Below are positions 38,797 to 46,416 of a stretch of DNA of 64,000 nucleotides, in pieces. The first letter of the stretch is position 1. Every line of letters begins with the position of its first letter. Under the pieces are notes generated by a model. The model ran no database searches and was not told the origin of the DNA. It saw only the letters and a list, made by a program, of their open reading frames with translations. The translations under genes and the position numbers were made by a program. The stretch is from Buttiauxella warmboldiae (GTDB taxonomy: Bacteria; Pseudomonadota; Gammaproteobacteria; Enterobacterales; Enterobacteriaceae): contig NZ_RPOH01000026.1 of the NCBI RefSeq assembly GCF_003818135.1, positions 1 to 64,000 of the forward strand, read 5' to 3'.

Positions 38797-40506
38797 ATGT
38801 CTGAAGAAAAGATTGGCCAACATTATCTCGCGGCGCTGCATAAGCAATTTCCTCATGCGGTGATCGACGAAGCGTGGCAGACCAAAGACCAAATCACCGT
38901 CACCGTGAAGCTCAATATGCTGCCAGAAGTGGTGGAGTGGCTTTACTACCAGCAGGGCGGCTGGTTATCCGTGCTGTTCGGCAACGATGAGCGCCAGCTG
39001 TGCGGTAACTATGCGGTGTATTACGTGCTTTCCATGGAAAGCGGCGTGAAATGCTGGATTACCGTGCGCGTAGAAGTTGACGCCGACAAACCGGAATTCC
39101 CGTCCGTTACGCCACGCGTACCTGCTGCGGTTTGGGGCGAGCGTGAAGTGCGCGACATGTACGGCCTGCAGCCTGTCGGTCTGCCGGATGAGCGCCGTTT
39201 AGTGCTGCCGGATGACTGGCCAGACGACCTGTATCCGCTGCGTAAAGACAGCATGGATTACCGCCAGCGCCCGGCACCAACCAGCGATCGGGAAACTTAC
39301 GAGTTCATCAACGAACTGGGCAGCAAAAAGAACAACGTGGTGCCGATTGGCCCGCTGCATGTGACAAGCGATGAACCCGGCCACTTCCGCCTGTTCGTTG
39401 ATGGCGAAAACATTATCGACGCCGATTACCGTCTGTTCTACGTCCACCGCGGCATGGAAAAACTGGCTGAAACCCGTATGGGCTACAACGAAGTCACCTT
39501 CTTGTCTGACCGCGTATGTGGCATCTGTGGCTTCGCCCACAGCACCGCCTATACCACCTCAGTTGAGAACGCGATGGGCATCGTGGTGCCAGAACGCGCC
39601 CAGATGATCCGCGCGATTTTGCTGGAAGTAGAACGACTGCACAGCCACCTGCTGAACCTCGGCCTCGCCTGCCACTTCGTCGGCTTCGACTCCGGCTTTA
39701 TGCAGTTCTTCCGCGTGCGTGAGATGTCGATGAAAATGGCAGAAATCCTCACCGGCGCGCGTAAAACTTACGGCCTGAACCTGATCGGCGGGATTCGCCG
39801 CGATCTGTTGAAAGACGACATGATCCAGACGCGCCAGCTGGCACAGCAGATGCGTCGCGAAGTGAAAGATCTGGTCGATATCCTGATGAGCACGCCAAAC
39901 ATCGAACAACGCACCGTCGGCATTGGCCGCCTGGACCCGCAAATCGCCCGCGATTTCAGCAACGTCGGCCCAATGGTTCGCGCCAGCGGCCACGCCCGTG
40001 ACACTCGTGCCGATCACCCGTTTGTCGGCTACGGCCTGCTGCCAATGGAAGTTCACAGCGAAACCGGCTGTGATGTGCTTTCACGCCTGAAAGTGCGTAT
40101 TAACGAGGTGTATACCGCATTGAATATGATTGATTTCGGCCTCGATAACCTGCCTGGCGGCCCGCTGGCGGTAGACGGCTTCACCTATATTCCGAACCGT
40201 TTCGCGCTTGGTTTCTCTGAAGCCCCGCGCGGCGATGATATTCACTGGTCGATGACCGGCGATAACCAGAAACTGTACCGCTGGCGCTGCCGTGCGGCGA
40301 CCTACGCCAACTGGCCAACGCTGCGTTACATGCTGCGCGGCAACACCGTTTCTGATGCGCCACTGATCATCGGCAGCCTGGACCCTTGCTACTCCTGTAC
40401 CGACCGCATGACGGTGGTGGATGTACGCAAGCGCAAGACCAAAGTGGTGCCGTACAAAGAGCTTGAGCGCTACAGCATTGAACGTACTAATTCGCCGCTG
40501 AAATAG
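38797..40506 (+). CDS. hycE: Hydrogenase 3 large subunit HycE
   Basis: NiFe catalytic subunit of 569 aa, the E. coli length. The N-terminal 170 residues are NuoC-like, the rest NuoD-like. The nickel ligands are Cys241, Cys244, Cys531 and Cys534 (RVCGICGFAH and DPCYSCTDR). After Arg537 comes a 32-residue C-terminal extension starting MTVVDVRKRK that HycI should remove once nickel is in place, as in E. coli. It produces H2 with electrons received through HycG, HycF and HycB. Confidence 0.98.
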   Translation: MSEEKIGQHYLAALHKQFPHAVIDEAWQTKDQITVTVKLNMLPEVVEWLYYQQGGWLSVLFGNDERQLCGNYAVYYVLSMESGVKCWITVRVEVDADKPEFPSVTPRVPAAVWGEREVRDMYGLQPVGLPDERRLVLPDDWPDDLYPLRKDSMDYRQRPAPTSDRETYEFINELGSKKNNVVPIGPLHVTSDEPGHFRLFVDGENIIDADYRLFYVHRGMEKLAETRMGYNEVTFLSDRVCGICGFAHSTAYTTSVENAMGIVVPERAQMIRAILLEVERLHSHLLNLGLACHFVGFDSGFMQFFRVREMSMKMAEILTGARKTYGLNLIGGIRRDLLKDDMIQTRQLAQQMRREVKDLVDILMSTPNIEQRTVGIGRLDPQIARDFSNVGPMVRASGHARDTRADHPFVGYGLLPMEVHSETGCDVLSRLKVRINEVYTALNMIDFGLDNLPGGPLAVDGFTYIPNRFALGFSEAPRGDDIHWSMTGDNQKLYRWRCRAATYANWPTLRYMLRGNTVSDAPLIIGSLDPCYSCTDRMTVVDVRKRKTKVVPYKELERYSIERTNSPLK

Positions 40507-40517
40507 ACGGAGTCACC

Positions 40518-41063
40518 ATGTTTAACTTCATCAAAAAAGCCATTAAAGGCGGCGTGGCCACCGAGTCGTACCCGCTTCAACCGATCGCCGTGGACCCGAA
40601 TTTCCGTGGCAAACCGGAACACAACCCGCAGCAATGTATCGGCTGTGCGGCCTGCGTGAACGCCTGTCCTTCCAACGCCCTGACGGTGGAAACCGATCTG
40701 ATGGCGGGGCAACTGGCGTGGACTTTTAACCTGGGGCGCTGCATTTTCTGCGCGCGCTGTGAAGAAGTCTGCCCAACGGCAGCCATCAAGCTTTCTCAGC
40801 AATATGAGCTGGCGGTGTGGAACAAGGCGGATTTCCTGCAGCAGGCGCACTTTGATCTGTGCGACTGCCGCCAGTGCGGCAGGCCTTATGCCGTGCAAAA
40901 AGAGATTGATTACGCGATTGCGCTGCTTGAGCACAACGGCAACAAACTTGCCGAAGCGCACCGCGCCTCGTTCGAAACCTGCCCCGAATGCAAACGTAAG
41001 CTTTGCCTGGTCTCTTCCGACCAGATCGACCTTAGCCGCCAGATAAGAGAGGTGCGCTCATGA
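40518..41063 (+). CDS. hycF: FHL iron-sulfur subunit HycF (NuoI-like)
   Basis: Two-cluster ferredoxin of 181 aa, related to NuoI, that carries electrons within the soluble arm of FHL. The 4Fe-4S motifs [12 protein letters not shown] and [12 protein letters not shown] are present. The C-terminal part has extra cysteine pairs ([18 protein letters not shown]) that may bind a further metal. The stop overlaps the hycG start as ATGA. Confidence 0.95.
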   Translation: MFNFIKKAIKGGVATESYPLQPIAVDPNFRGKPEHNPQQCIGCAACVNACPSNALTVETDLMAGQLAWTFNLGRCIFCARCEEVCPTAAIKLSQQYELAVWNKADFLQQAHFDLCDCRQCGRPYAVQKEIDYAIALLEHNGNKLAEAHRASFETCPECKRKLCLVSSDQIDLSRQIREVRS

Positions 41064-41827
41064 GTATGTTACTCGGCCCGCGCGACGATAAAGGCATGCC
41101 AGTGCCGATGACGGTGGATGAGTCCATCAGCCTGATGAAAACGTCGCTGCTGAAAAAAATCAAACGCTCCGCCTATGTTTACCGCGTTGACTGCGGTGGC
41201 TGTAACGGCTGCGAAATCGAAATTTTCGCCACCCTTTCACCACTTTTCGATGCAGAACGCTTCGGGATCAAAGTGGTTCCGTCGCCACGTCATGCGGACA
41301 TTTTACTGTTTACCGGCGCTGTGACTCGCGCTATGCGTTCCCCCGCGCTACGCGCATGGGAATCAGCGCCGGACCCAAAAATATGTATTTCCTACGGCGC
41401 ATGCGGCAACAGCGGCGGCATCTTCCACGATCTGTATTGCGTCTGGGGCGGCACCGATAAAATCGTCCCGGTAGACGTTTATATTCCAGGCTGCCCGCCA
41501 ACGCCTGCGGCAACGCTGTACGGCTTTGCTATGGCATTAGGCTTGCTGGAGCAGAAAATCCACGCCCGCGAAGCCAGCGAAATGGATGCTCAACCGGCGC
41601 AGATTCTGCACCCGGATATGGTTCAGCCATTGCGTGTGCGCATCGACCGCGAGGCACGTCGTCTGGCAGGCTATCGCTATGGCCGCCAGATTGCCGACAG
41701 CTATATGGAAAACCTGACCGCCGGAAACGGCAGCGTCCAGCAGTGGCTGGCCCACGAGAACGATCCGCGTCTGACTGAAATCGTCAGCAATCTGGAAGCG
41801 CTGGTGAAGCAGGAGCGCGTGCCATGA
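41060..41827 (+). CDS. hycG: Hydrogenase 3 small subunit HycG (NuoB-like)
   Basis: Small subunit of 255 aa that holds the 4Fe-4S cluster next to the NiFe site. Cluster ligands are in [22 protein letters not shown] and YIPGCPPTP. The length is that of E. coli HycG. The last 70 residues are less conserved. It overlaps hycF and hycH by four bases each. Confidence 0.96.
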   Translation: MSMLLGPRDDKGMPVPMTVDESISLMKTSLLKKIKRSAYVYRVDCGGCNGCEIEIFATLSPLFDAERFGIKVVPSPRHADILLFTGAVTRAMRSPALRAWESAPDPKICISYGACGNSGGIFHDLYCVWGGTDKIVPVDVYIPGCPPTPAATLYGFAMALGLLEQKIHAREASEMDAQPAQILHPDMVQPLRVRIDREARRLAGYRYGRQIADSYMENLTAGNGSVQQWLAHENDPRLTEIVSNLEALVKQERVP

Positions 41828-42234
41828 GCGAGTCGGTGGTGTTTTGCCAGCTTAGCCGTAAGTTTGTCGATGAAAACGACAACACGCCGAGCGATGCGCA
41901 ACAGGTGGTCTATTACAGCCTGGCAATCGGCCACCATCTGGGCGTTATCGACTGCCTGAAAGAGAACCTGGTTTGCTCGTATGAGCCTTACAAAGCGTGG
42001 ATTGCCACGCTTGAAGAGGGCAGCGAAGCGCGGCGCAAAATGGAAGGGGTGCCGCGCTACGGTGAAATCGTTATCGACCAAAGCCATGTGGTTTTGCTGG
42101 CGAAAGCGTTTGATGCCGCCAAACCAACGCAAACTGAACAGCAGCAAGAGTGGAGCCAGGAATTGCTCGATATGCTGCAAGCTATTCAACAAGAACCCGC
42201 TATTTATTTGATGGTTCGGAGGCGTTATGACTAA
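41824..42234 (+). CDS. hycH: Formate hydrogenlyase maturation protein HycH
   Basis: Accessory protein of 136 aa needed for making active hydrogenase 3 in E. coli but not part of the final complex. It begins [22 protein letters not shown] and keeps the family patch [16 protein letters not shown]. Its exact action is unknown. It overlaps the start of hycI by eight bases. Confidence 0.95.
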   Translation: MSESVVFCQLSRKFVDENDNTPSDAQQVVYYSLAIGHHLGVIDCLKENLVCSYEPYKAWIATLEEGSEARRKMEGVPRYGEIVIDQSHVVLLAKAFDAAKPTQTEQQQEWSQELLDMLQAIQQEPAIYLMVRRRYD

Positions 42235-42700
42235 TGTTTTGCTGTGCGTCGGCAACAGCATGATGGGCGACGATGGCGCAGGCCCATTACTTGCCGAGAA
42301 ATGCCAGGCCGCCCCGCAAGGCGACTGGGTGGTTATCGACGGCGGCAGCGCGCCGGAAAACGATGTGGTCGCGATTCGTGAATTGCGCCCGGATAGATTG
42401 CTGCTGGTGGATGCGACGGATATGGGCCTCAATCCTGGCGAAATCCGCATCATCGACCCGGACGACATCGCGGAAATGTTTATGATGACCACCCACAATA
42501 TGCCGCTCAACTACCTGATCGATCAGCTGAAAGAAGACGTTGGCGAGGTGATTTTCTTGGGTATTCAGCCCGATATCATCGGCTTCTACTACCCAATGAC
42601 CGACGCGGTAAAAGCGGCAGTTGAGACGGTATATCAAAGCCTGGCTGGCTGGGAAGGAAAAGGCGGTTTCGCACAGCTGGAAGCGCCTGAATTTGAGTGA
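42227..42700 (+). CDS. hycI: Hydrogenase 3 maturation endopeptidase HycI
   Basis: Nickel-dependent protease of 157 aa that removes the C-terminal peptide of HycE after nickel insertion. The metal-sensing acidic and histidine residues are in NSMMGDDGAG (Asp16), LLLVDATDMG and TTHNMPLNYL. The start has GGAGG upstream. It is the last gene of the hyc operon; a toxin-antitoxin pair follows on the other strand. Confidence 0.96.
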   Translation: MTNVLLCVGNSMMGDDGAGPLLAEKCQAAPQGDWVVIDGGSAPENDVVAIRELRPDRLLLVDATDMGLNPGEIRIIDPDDIAEMFMMTTHNMPLNYLIDQLKEDVGEVIFLGIQPDIIGFYYPMTDAVKAAVETVYQSLAGWEGKGGFAQLEAPEFE

Positions 42701-42715
42701 TTTTTGGTCGCTGGA

Positions 42716-42761
42716 GCTGCGCTTATTCCCCTGCAAAACCGCCTGGTTGAATAAGCGCAGC
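42716..42761. terminator. Long perfect hairpin at the end of the hyc operon
   Basis: GCTGCGCTTATTC (42716-42728) and GAATAAGCGCAGC (42749-42761) form a perfect 13-bp stem with a 20-base loop. It lies 15 bases after hycI and 18 bases before the antitoxin stop, so it can stop both. There is no T-run. The GCGCTTAT core recalls REP elements. Confidence 0.65.
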
Positions 42762-42779
42762 ATCAGCTGATAATTCAAA

Positions 42780-43064
42780 TTATAGGTAGTGGATATTGAG
42801 CGAGATCTTTGCGCCGCAGGCTGAGGCATAACGCTTGAGCATTTTGACGCTGGCGCTAAGCGGTTTTTTCTCAAGACGGCTAATACCCAACGCGTTGGTA
42901 CCAAGCTTGTTTGCCAGCTCCATTTGCGTCAGTCCTGCTCTCTCACGCATTTCATATAATGCCTGAATTAACAGGATCTCCTGGTCGGCTTCATGGTATG
43001 CCTGCACGGACTCATCATCGCAAAGCATTCTTGTTTTCAGTTCATCAAGACAGACAGGTTTCAC
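42780..43064 (-). CDS. XRE-family antitoxin
   Basis: Predicted antitoxin of 94 aa with a helix-turn-helix in its C-terminal half (MRERAGLTQMELANKLGTNALGISRLEKKPLSASVKMLKRYASACG), similar to HigA-like partners of Gp49-type toxins. Its ATG overlaps the toxin stop (ATGA), so the two genes are translated together. The pair sits between hycI and hydN, where E. coli has the asc genes. Confidence 0.8.
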   Translation of the reverse strand: MKPVCLDELKTRMLCDDESVQAYHEADQEILLIQALYEMRERAGLTQMELANKLGTNALGISRLEKKPLSASVKMLKRYASACGAKISLNIHYL

Positions 43065-43363
43065 TTCATCAACTCCTTCAACCTTATACGTGCAATTTCA
43101 ATGGCCTGATCCGGAGTTTTGCGTGTCTTTTTCGTAAAGGCATGCAGAATATAAATAGTTTGCCCGTAGCTAAAAGCATAGACCGTACGAGCAATCTCTT
43201 TATCGCCCACTCGCAGTTCAAAAAGCCCGTTACCCAACACCCGGCTATGGGGCATTCGCAGTTGATTTCCTTCAGATTCGAGTCGTTCAATTAAGCGAAA
43301 CATTCGGCCTCGCAATTGCGAGGGTAAAGCCACGAGTTCTTCGGCTGCCGCTTCATGCGTCAA
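43061..43363 (-). CDS. RelE/Gp49-type toxin with unusual start
   Basis: Predicted RelE/ParE-superfamily (Gp49-like) toxin of up to 100 aa. The core is intact: LPSQLRGRMFRLIERLESEG, HSRVLGNGLFELRVGDKEIARTVYAFSYGQTIYILHAFTKKTRKTPDQAIEIARIR. The only in-frame start at this end is TTG (43363), 11 bases from GGAGG and directly after an in-frame TGA. An ATG with ideal spacing to GGAGG (43367) lies in another frame and stops after four codons. This suggests a small indel at the 5' end; the toxin may be weakly made or inactive. Confidence 0.7.
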   Translation of the reverse strand: MTHEAAAEELVALPSQLRGRMFRLIERLESEGNQLRMPHSRVLGNGLFELRVGDKEIARTVYAFSYGQTIYILHAFTKKTRKTPDQAIEIARIRLKELMK

Positions 43364-43481
43364 TCATATTAACCCCTCCGTTCGTTAAAACATATCAAGA
43401 GGGAAACCTTCCCTGACGCATTTTTGGTTTGGCGTTGAGGAATTGCGAGGGGCTTTGCAAACCCTCTGTCATCTGCCCAAA

Positions 43482-43507
43482 TGACATCGTCAAATGTGTC
43501 GATGTCA
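43482..43507. promoter_or_regulatory. Palindrome upstream of hydN, candidate FhlA site
   Basis: TGACATCG (43482-43489) and CGATGTCA (43500-43507) form a perfect 8-bp inverted repeat with a 10-base spacer, about 57 bases upstream of the hydN -24 element. It shares the TGTC/GACA elements with the sites at 34760 and 35370. Spacing and position fit an activator of a sigma-54 promoter. Confidence 0.6.
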
Positions 43508-43563
43508 CTGTCATCCCACCCCGGATCAATGCGCCACGCCCGGAATCACGCTAGTTTCAAAGT

Positions 43564-43579
43564 TGGCACACTTTATGTA
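43564..43579 (+). promoter_or_regulatory. Probable sigma-54 promoter of hydN-fdhF
   Basis: TGGCACACTTTATGTA has a perfect -24 (TGGCAC) and a weak -12 (ATGTA instead of TTGCW). It lies 42 bases upstream of the hydN ATG. Together with the palindrome upstream it suggests FhlA control of the whole hydN-fdhF-hypF unit. Confidence 0.6.
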
Positions 43580-43620
43580 TGCCTAACACCGACTGATAAA
43601 AACACTCTTTCCAGGAGGCT

Positions 43621-44169
43621 ATGATGAACCGATTCATCATTGCTGATTCAAGCAAATGTATTGGCTGTCGCACTTGCGAAGTGGCCTGTGTCGTGTCCCA
43701 CCAGGAAGCGCAGGATTGCGCCGCATTAACCCCGCAAACCTTCCTGCCACGTATTCACGTGATTAAAGGCGTAAATGTTTCTACCGCGACCATGTGCCGC
43801 CAGTGCGAAGACGCCCCTTGCGCCAACGTCTGCCCGAACGGGGCCATCGCCCGCGAGCATGGCTTTGTCAACGTCATGCAGGAACGCTGCATCGGTTGCA
43901 AAACCTGCGTGGTTGCTTGCCCGTACGGCGCAATGGAAGTGGTTGTGCGTCCGGTTGTGCGCAACAGCGGCGCGGGTCTTAACGTAATGGCCGAAAAAGC
44001 CGAAGCGAATAAATGCGACCTTTGCCACACCCGCGCATCAGGCCCGGCCTGTATGGAAGCCTGTCCAACTAACGCCATTATCTGCGTTGATCGCAACAAA
44101 CTTGAACAAATGAGTGCCGAAAAACGCCGTCGTGCCGCGTTTGATGCCACTTCATCTTTGATTTTCTAA
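43621..44169 (+). CDS. hydN: Electron-transport protein HydN (4Fe-4S)
   Basis: Ferredoxin-like protein of 182 aa, related to HycB, that in E. coli supports formate dehydrogenase activity. Four cysteine groups are visible: CIGCRTCEVAC, CRQCEDAPCANVC, CIGCKTCVVAC and CDLCHTRASGPACMEAC. Two ATG codons open it; GGAGG fits both. It lies 34 bases ahead of fdhF with no terminator between, so they are probably cotranscribed. The C-terminus is a few residues longer than in E. coli (175 aa). Confidence 0.94.
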   Translation: MMNRFIIADSSKCIGCRTCEVACVVSHQEAQDCAALTPQTFLPRIHVIKGVNVSTATMCRQCEDAPCANVCPNGAIAREHGFVNVMQERCIGCKTCVVACPYGAMEVVVRPVVRNSGAGLNVMAEKAEANKCDLCHTRASGPACMEACPTNAIICVDRNKLEQMSAEKRRRAAFDATSSLIF

Positions 44170-44203
44170 TTTCGCTTATTCACTTTTAACAGGTCTGTTA
44201 CTG

Positions 44204-46354
44204 ATGAAAAAAATTACCAGCGTCTGCCCTTACTGTGGTGCCGGCTGCAAACTGAAACTGGTTGTTGAGAAGAACAAAATTATCCGCGCTGAAGCGGCTG
44301 ATGGCGTGACAAACCAAAATGAACTCTGCCTGAAGGGCTACTACGGCTGGGATTTTCTCAACGACACTAAGCTGCTCACACCGCGTCTGACGCAGCCGAT
44401 GATTCGTTACGAAAAAGGCGGAAAACTTCAGCCAGTCAGCTGGGAAGAAGCCATTAGCTATACCGCTAAACGCCTGAAAGCGATTAAAGAACAATATGGC
44501 CCGCGCTCAATTATGACCACGGGTTCTTCGCGCGGTACGGGTAACGAAACCAACTATGTGATGCAGAAGTTTGCACGCGCCGTGCTGCATACCAACAACG
44601 TCGACTGCTGTGCGCGCGTTTGCCACGGGCCGTCGGTTGCCGGTTTGCAGGTGACGCTGGGAAATGGTGCGATGAGTAACTCCATCGGCGAGATCGAAAA
44701 TTCAAAATGCCTGCTGGTGTTTGGCTACAACTGCGCCGATTCGCACCCGATAGTGGCGCGTCGCGTGATTAAAGCGAAAGAAAACGGCGCAAAAATCATT
44801 GTTTGCGATCCGCGTCGTATCGAAACCGCGCGCATTGCCGATCAACATTTACAGCTGAAAAACGGCTGTAATATGGCGCTGGTGAATGCGTTTGGCTATG
44901 TGCTGCTCGAAGAGAATCTCTACGATCAAGAGTACGTTGCAAAATTCGCCGCAGGTCTGGATGCTTACCGCGAGGTGGTTAAAGGCTACGCGCCAGAAGA
45001 GGTTGAGCACCTGACCGGCGTGCCTGCGCATCAAGTGCGCCAGGCGATGCGCACATTTGCCGCTGCCCCTTCCGCCACCATTATGTGGGGCATGGGCGTG
45101 ACTCAGTTCGGCCAGGCAGTGGATGTCGTAAAAGGGCTTTCAAGCCTTGCGCTGCTGACCGGCAACCTCGGCCGCGAAAACGTCGGCGTTGGCCCGGTGC
45201 GTGGGCAGAACAACGTGCAGGGCGCGTGCGATATGGGCGTGCTGCCCAACCAGTTCCCCGGTTATCAGGATGTGGTTGACCCGCAAGTGCGCGCCAAATT
45301 CGCCAAGGCCTGGGGCATCAACGTCGATGATATGGACGACAAAGTTGGCGTGCGTATTACCGAAGTGCCGCACATGGCAATTCATGACGAGATGAAAGCC
45401 TACTACATCATGGGTGAAGACCCGTTGCAGACCGAAGCCGATCTTGGCCTGGTGCGCAAAGGTTTTGCAGCGCTCGATTTTGTGGTGGTGCAAGACATCT
45501 TTATGACCAAAACCGCGGAAATGGCAGATGTGATTTTGCCCGCCACTTCCTGGGGCGAGCACGGCGGCGTGTTTACCTGTGCCGACCGTGGTTTCCAGCG
45601 CTTTGAGAAAGCCATCGAGCCGAAATACAACGTCAAACGTGACTGGGAAATTATCAGCCTCATCGCCACCGAGATGGGCTACCCAATGCACTACGACAAC
45701 AACCAGCAAATCTGGGATGAACTGCGCGAGCTGTGCCCGCTGTTCTACGGCGTAACTTACGAAAAAATGGGCGATATGGGCCATGTCCAGTGGCCTTGCC
45801 CGACGCTGGATCACCCCGGCACGCCCTATCTGTACAAAGACAGCAAGTTCGATACCCCAACCGGTAAGGGCCAGTTATTTGCCGCCGAGTGGCGCGCGCC
45901 TGCCGAAACGCCGGATGCCGAATACCCGCTGGTGCTCTGTACCGTGCGCGAAGTCGGCCACTACTCCTGCCGCTCGATGACCGGCAACTGCGCGGCACTG
46001 CAAACCCTGGCCGATGAACCCGGCTTTGTGCAGATGAACCCGGCAGACGCTGAAAAGCTCGGCATCAAAGACCAACAGCTGGTGTGGGTCAGTTCACGCC
46101 GCGGCAAAGTGATTAGCCGGGCGCAAGTGAACGAGCGCATCAACCTCGGCTCGGTTTATATGACCTACCAGTGGTGGATTGGCGCGTGTAACGAGCTGAC
46201 GCAGGACAATCTCGACCCGATTTCCAAAACGCCGGAAACCAAGTATTGCGCGGTTAACGTCAGCCAGATTGCCGACCAGCAATGGGCAGAAAACTACGCG
46301 CAGACGACATACAGCAAGATGAAAGCGCGTTTGCGCCAGGCTGTGGAGGTTTAA
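44204..46354 (+). CDS. fdhF: Formate dehydrogenase H, cysteine form
   Basis: Molybdenum (bis-MGD) formate dehydrogenase of 716 aa that oxidises formate to CO2 and feeds electrons to hydrogenase 3. The 4Fe-4S ligands Cys8, Cys11, Cys15 and Cys42 are present. Codon 140 (44621-44623) is TGC, giving DCCARVCHGPS, where E. coli has the selenocysteine codon TGA followed by the same His. No in-frame TGA occurs. The bases after it no longer fold into the full SECIS upper stem. Length matches E. coli (715). It should work without selenium, probably with a lower rate per enzyme. Confidence 0.96.
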   Translation: MKKITSVCPYCGAGCKLKLVVEKNKIIRAEAADGVTNQNELCLKGYYGWDFLNDTKLLTPRLTQPMIRYEKGGKLQPVSWEEAISYTAKRLKAIKEQYGPRSIMTTGSSRGTGNETNYVMQKFARAVLHTNNVDCCARVCHGPSVAGLQVTLGNGAMSNSIGEIENSKCLLVFGYNCADSHPIVARRVIKAKENGAKIIVCDPRRIETARIADQHLQLKNGCNMALVNAFGYVLLEENLYDQEYVAKFAAGLDAYREVVKGYAPEEVEHLTGVPAHQVRQAMRTFAAAPSATIMWGMGVTQFGQAVDVVKGLSSLALLTGNLGRENVGVGPVRGQNNVQGACDMGVLPNQFPGYQDVVDPQVRAKFAKAWGINVDDMDDKVGVRITEVPHMAIHDEMKAYYIMGEDPLQTEADLGLVRKGFAALDFVVVQDIFMTKTAEMADVILPATSWGEHGGVFTCADRGFQRFEKAIEPKYNVKRDWEIISLIATEMGYPMHYDNNQQIWDELRELCPLFYGVTYEKMGDMGHVQWPCPTLDHPGTPYLYKDSKFDTPTGKGQLFAAEWRAPAETPDAEYPLVLCTVREVGHYSCRSMTGNCAALQTLADEPGFVQMNPADAEKLGIKDQQLVWVSSRRGKVISRAQVNERINLGSVYMTYQWWIGACNELTQDNLDPISKTPETKYCAVNVSQIADQQWAENYAQTTYSKMKARLRQAVEV

Positions 46355-46361
46355 AAAAATG

Positions 46362-46385
46362 GTGGATGGCGCTCCGCTTATCCAC
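46362..46385. repeat. REP-like palindrome between fdhF and hypF
   Basis: GTGGAT (46362-46367) and ATCCAC (46380-46385) flank GGCGCTCCGCTT. The form matches the element after kguD (GCGGAT...GCTTATCCGC), so both belong to one REP-like family. Confidence 0.55.
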
Positions 46386-46416
46386 TCTACCAGTTCCTTA
46401 AAATTGGGTACAAATT

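Noticed and set aside
44604-44680. In-frame TGA for selenocysteine in fdhF
   Set aside because: The codon at the known position is TGC and the whole reading frame has no internal TGA, so no recoding is needed.
45140-45814. 224-codon - strand frame opposite fdhF
   Set aside because: fdhF is intact and conserved along its length; the antisense frame is His-rich and has no recognisable domain.
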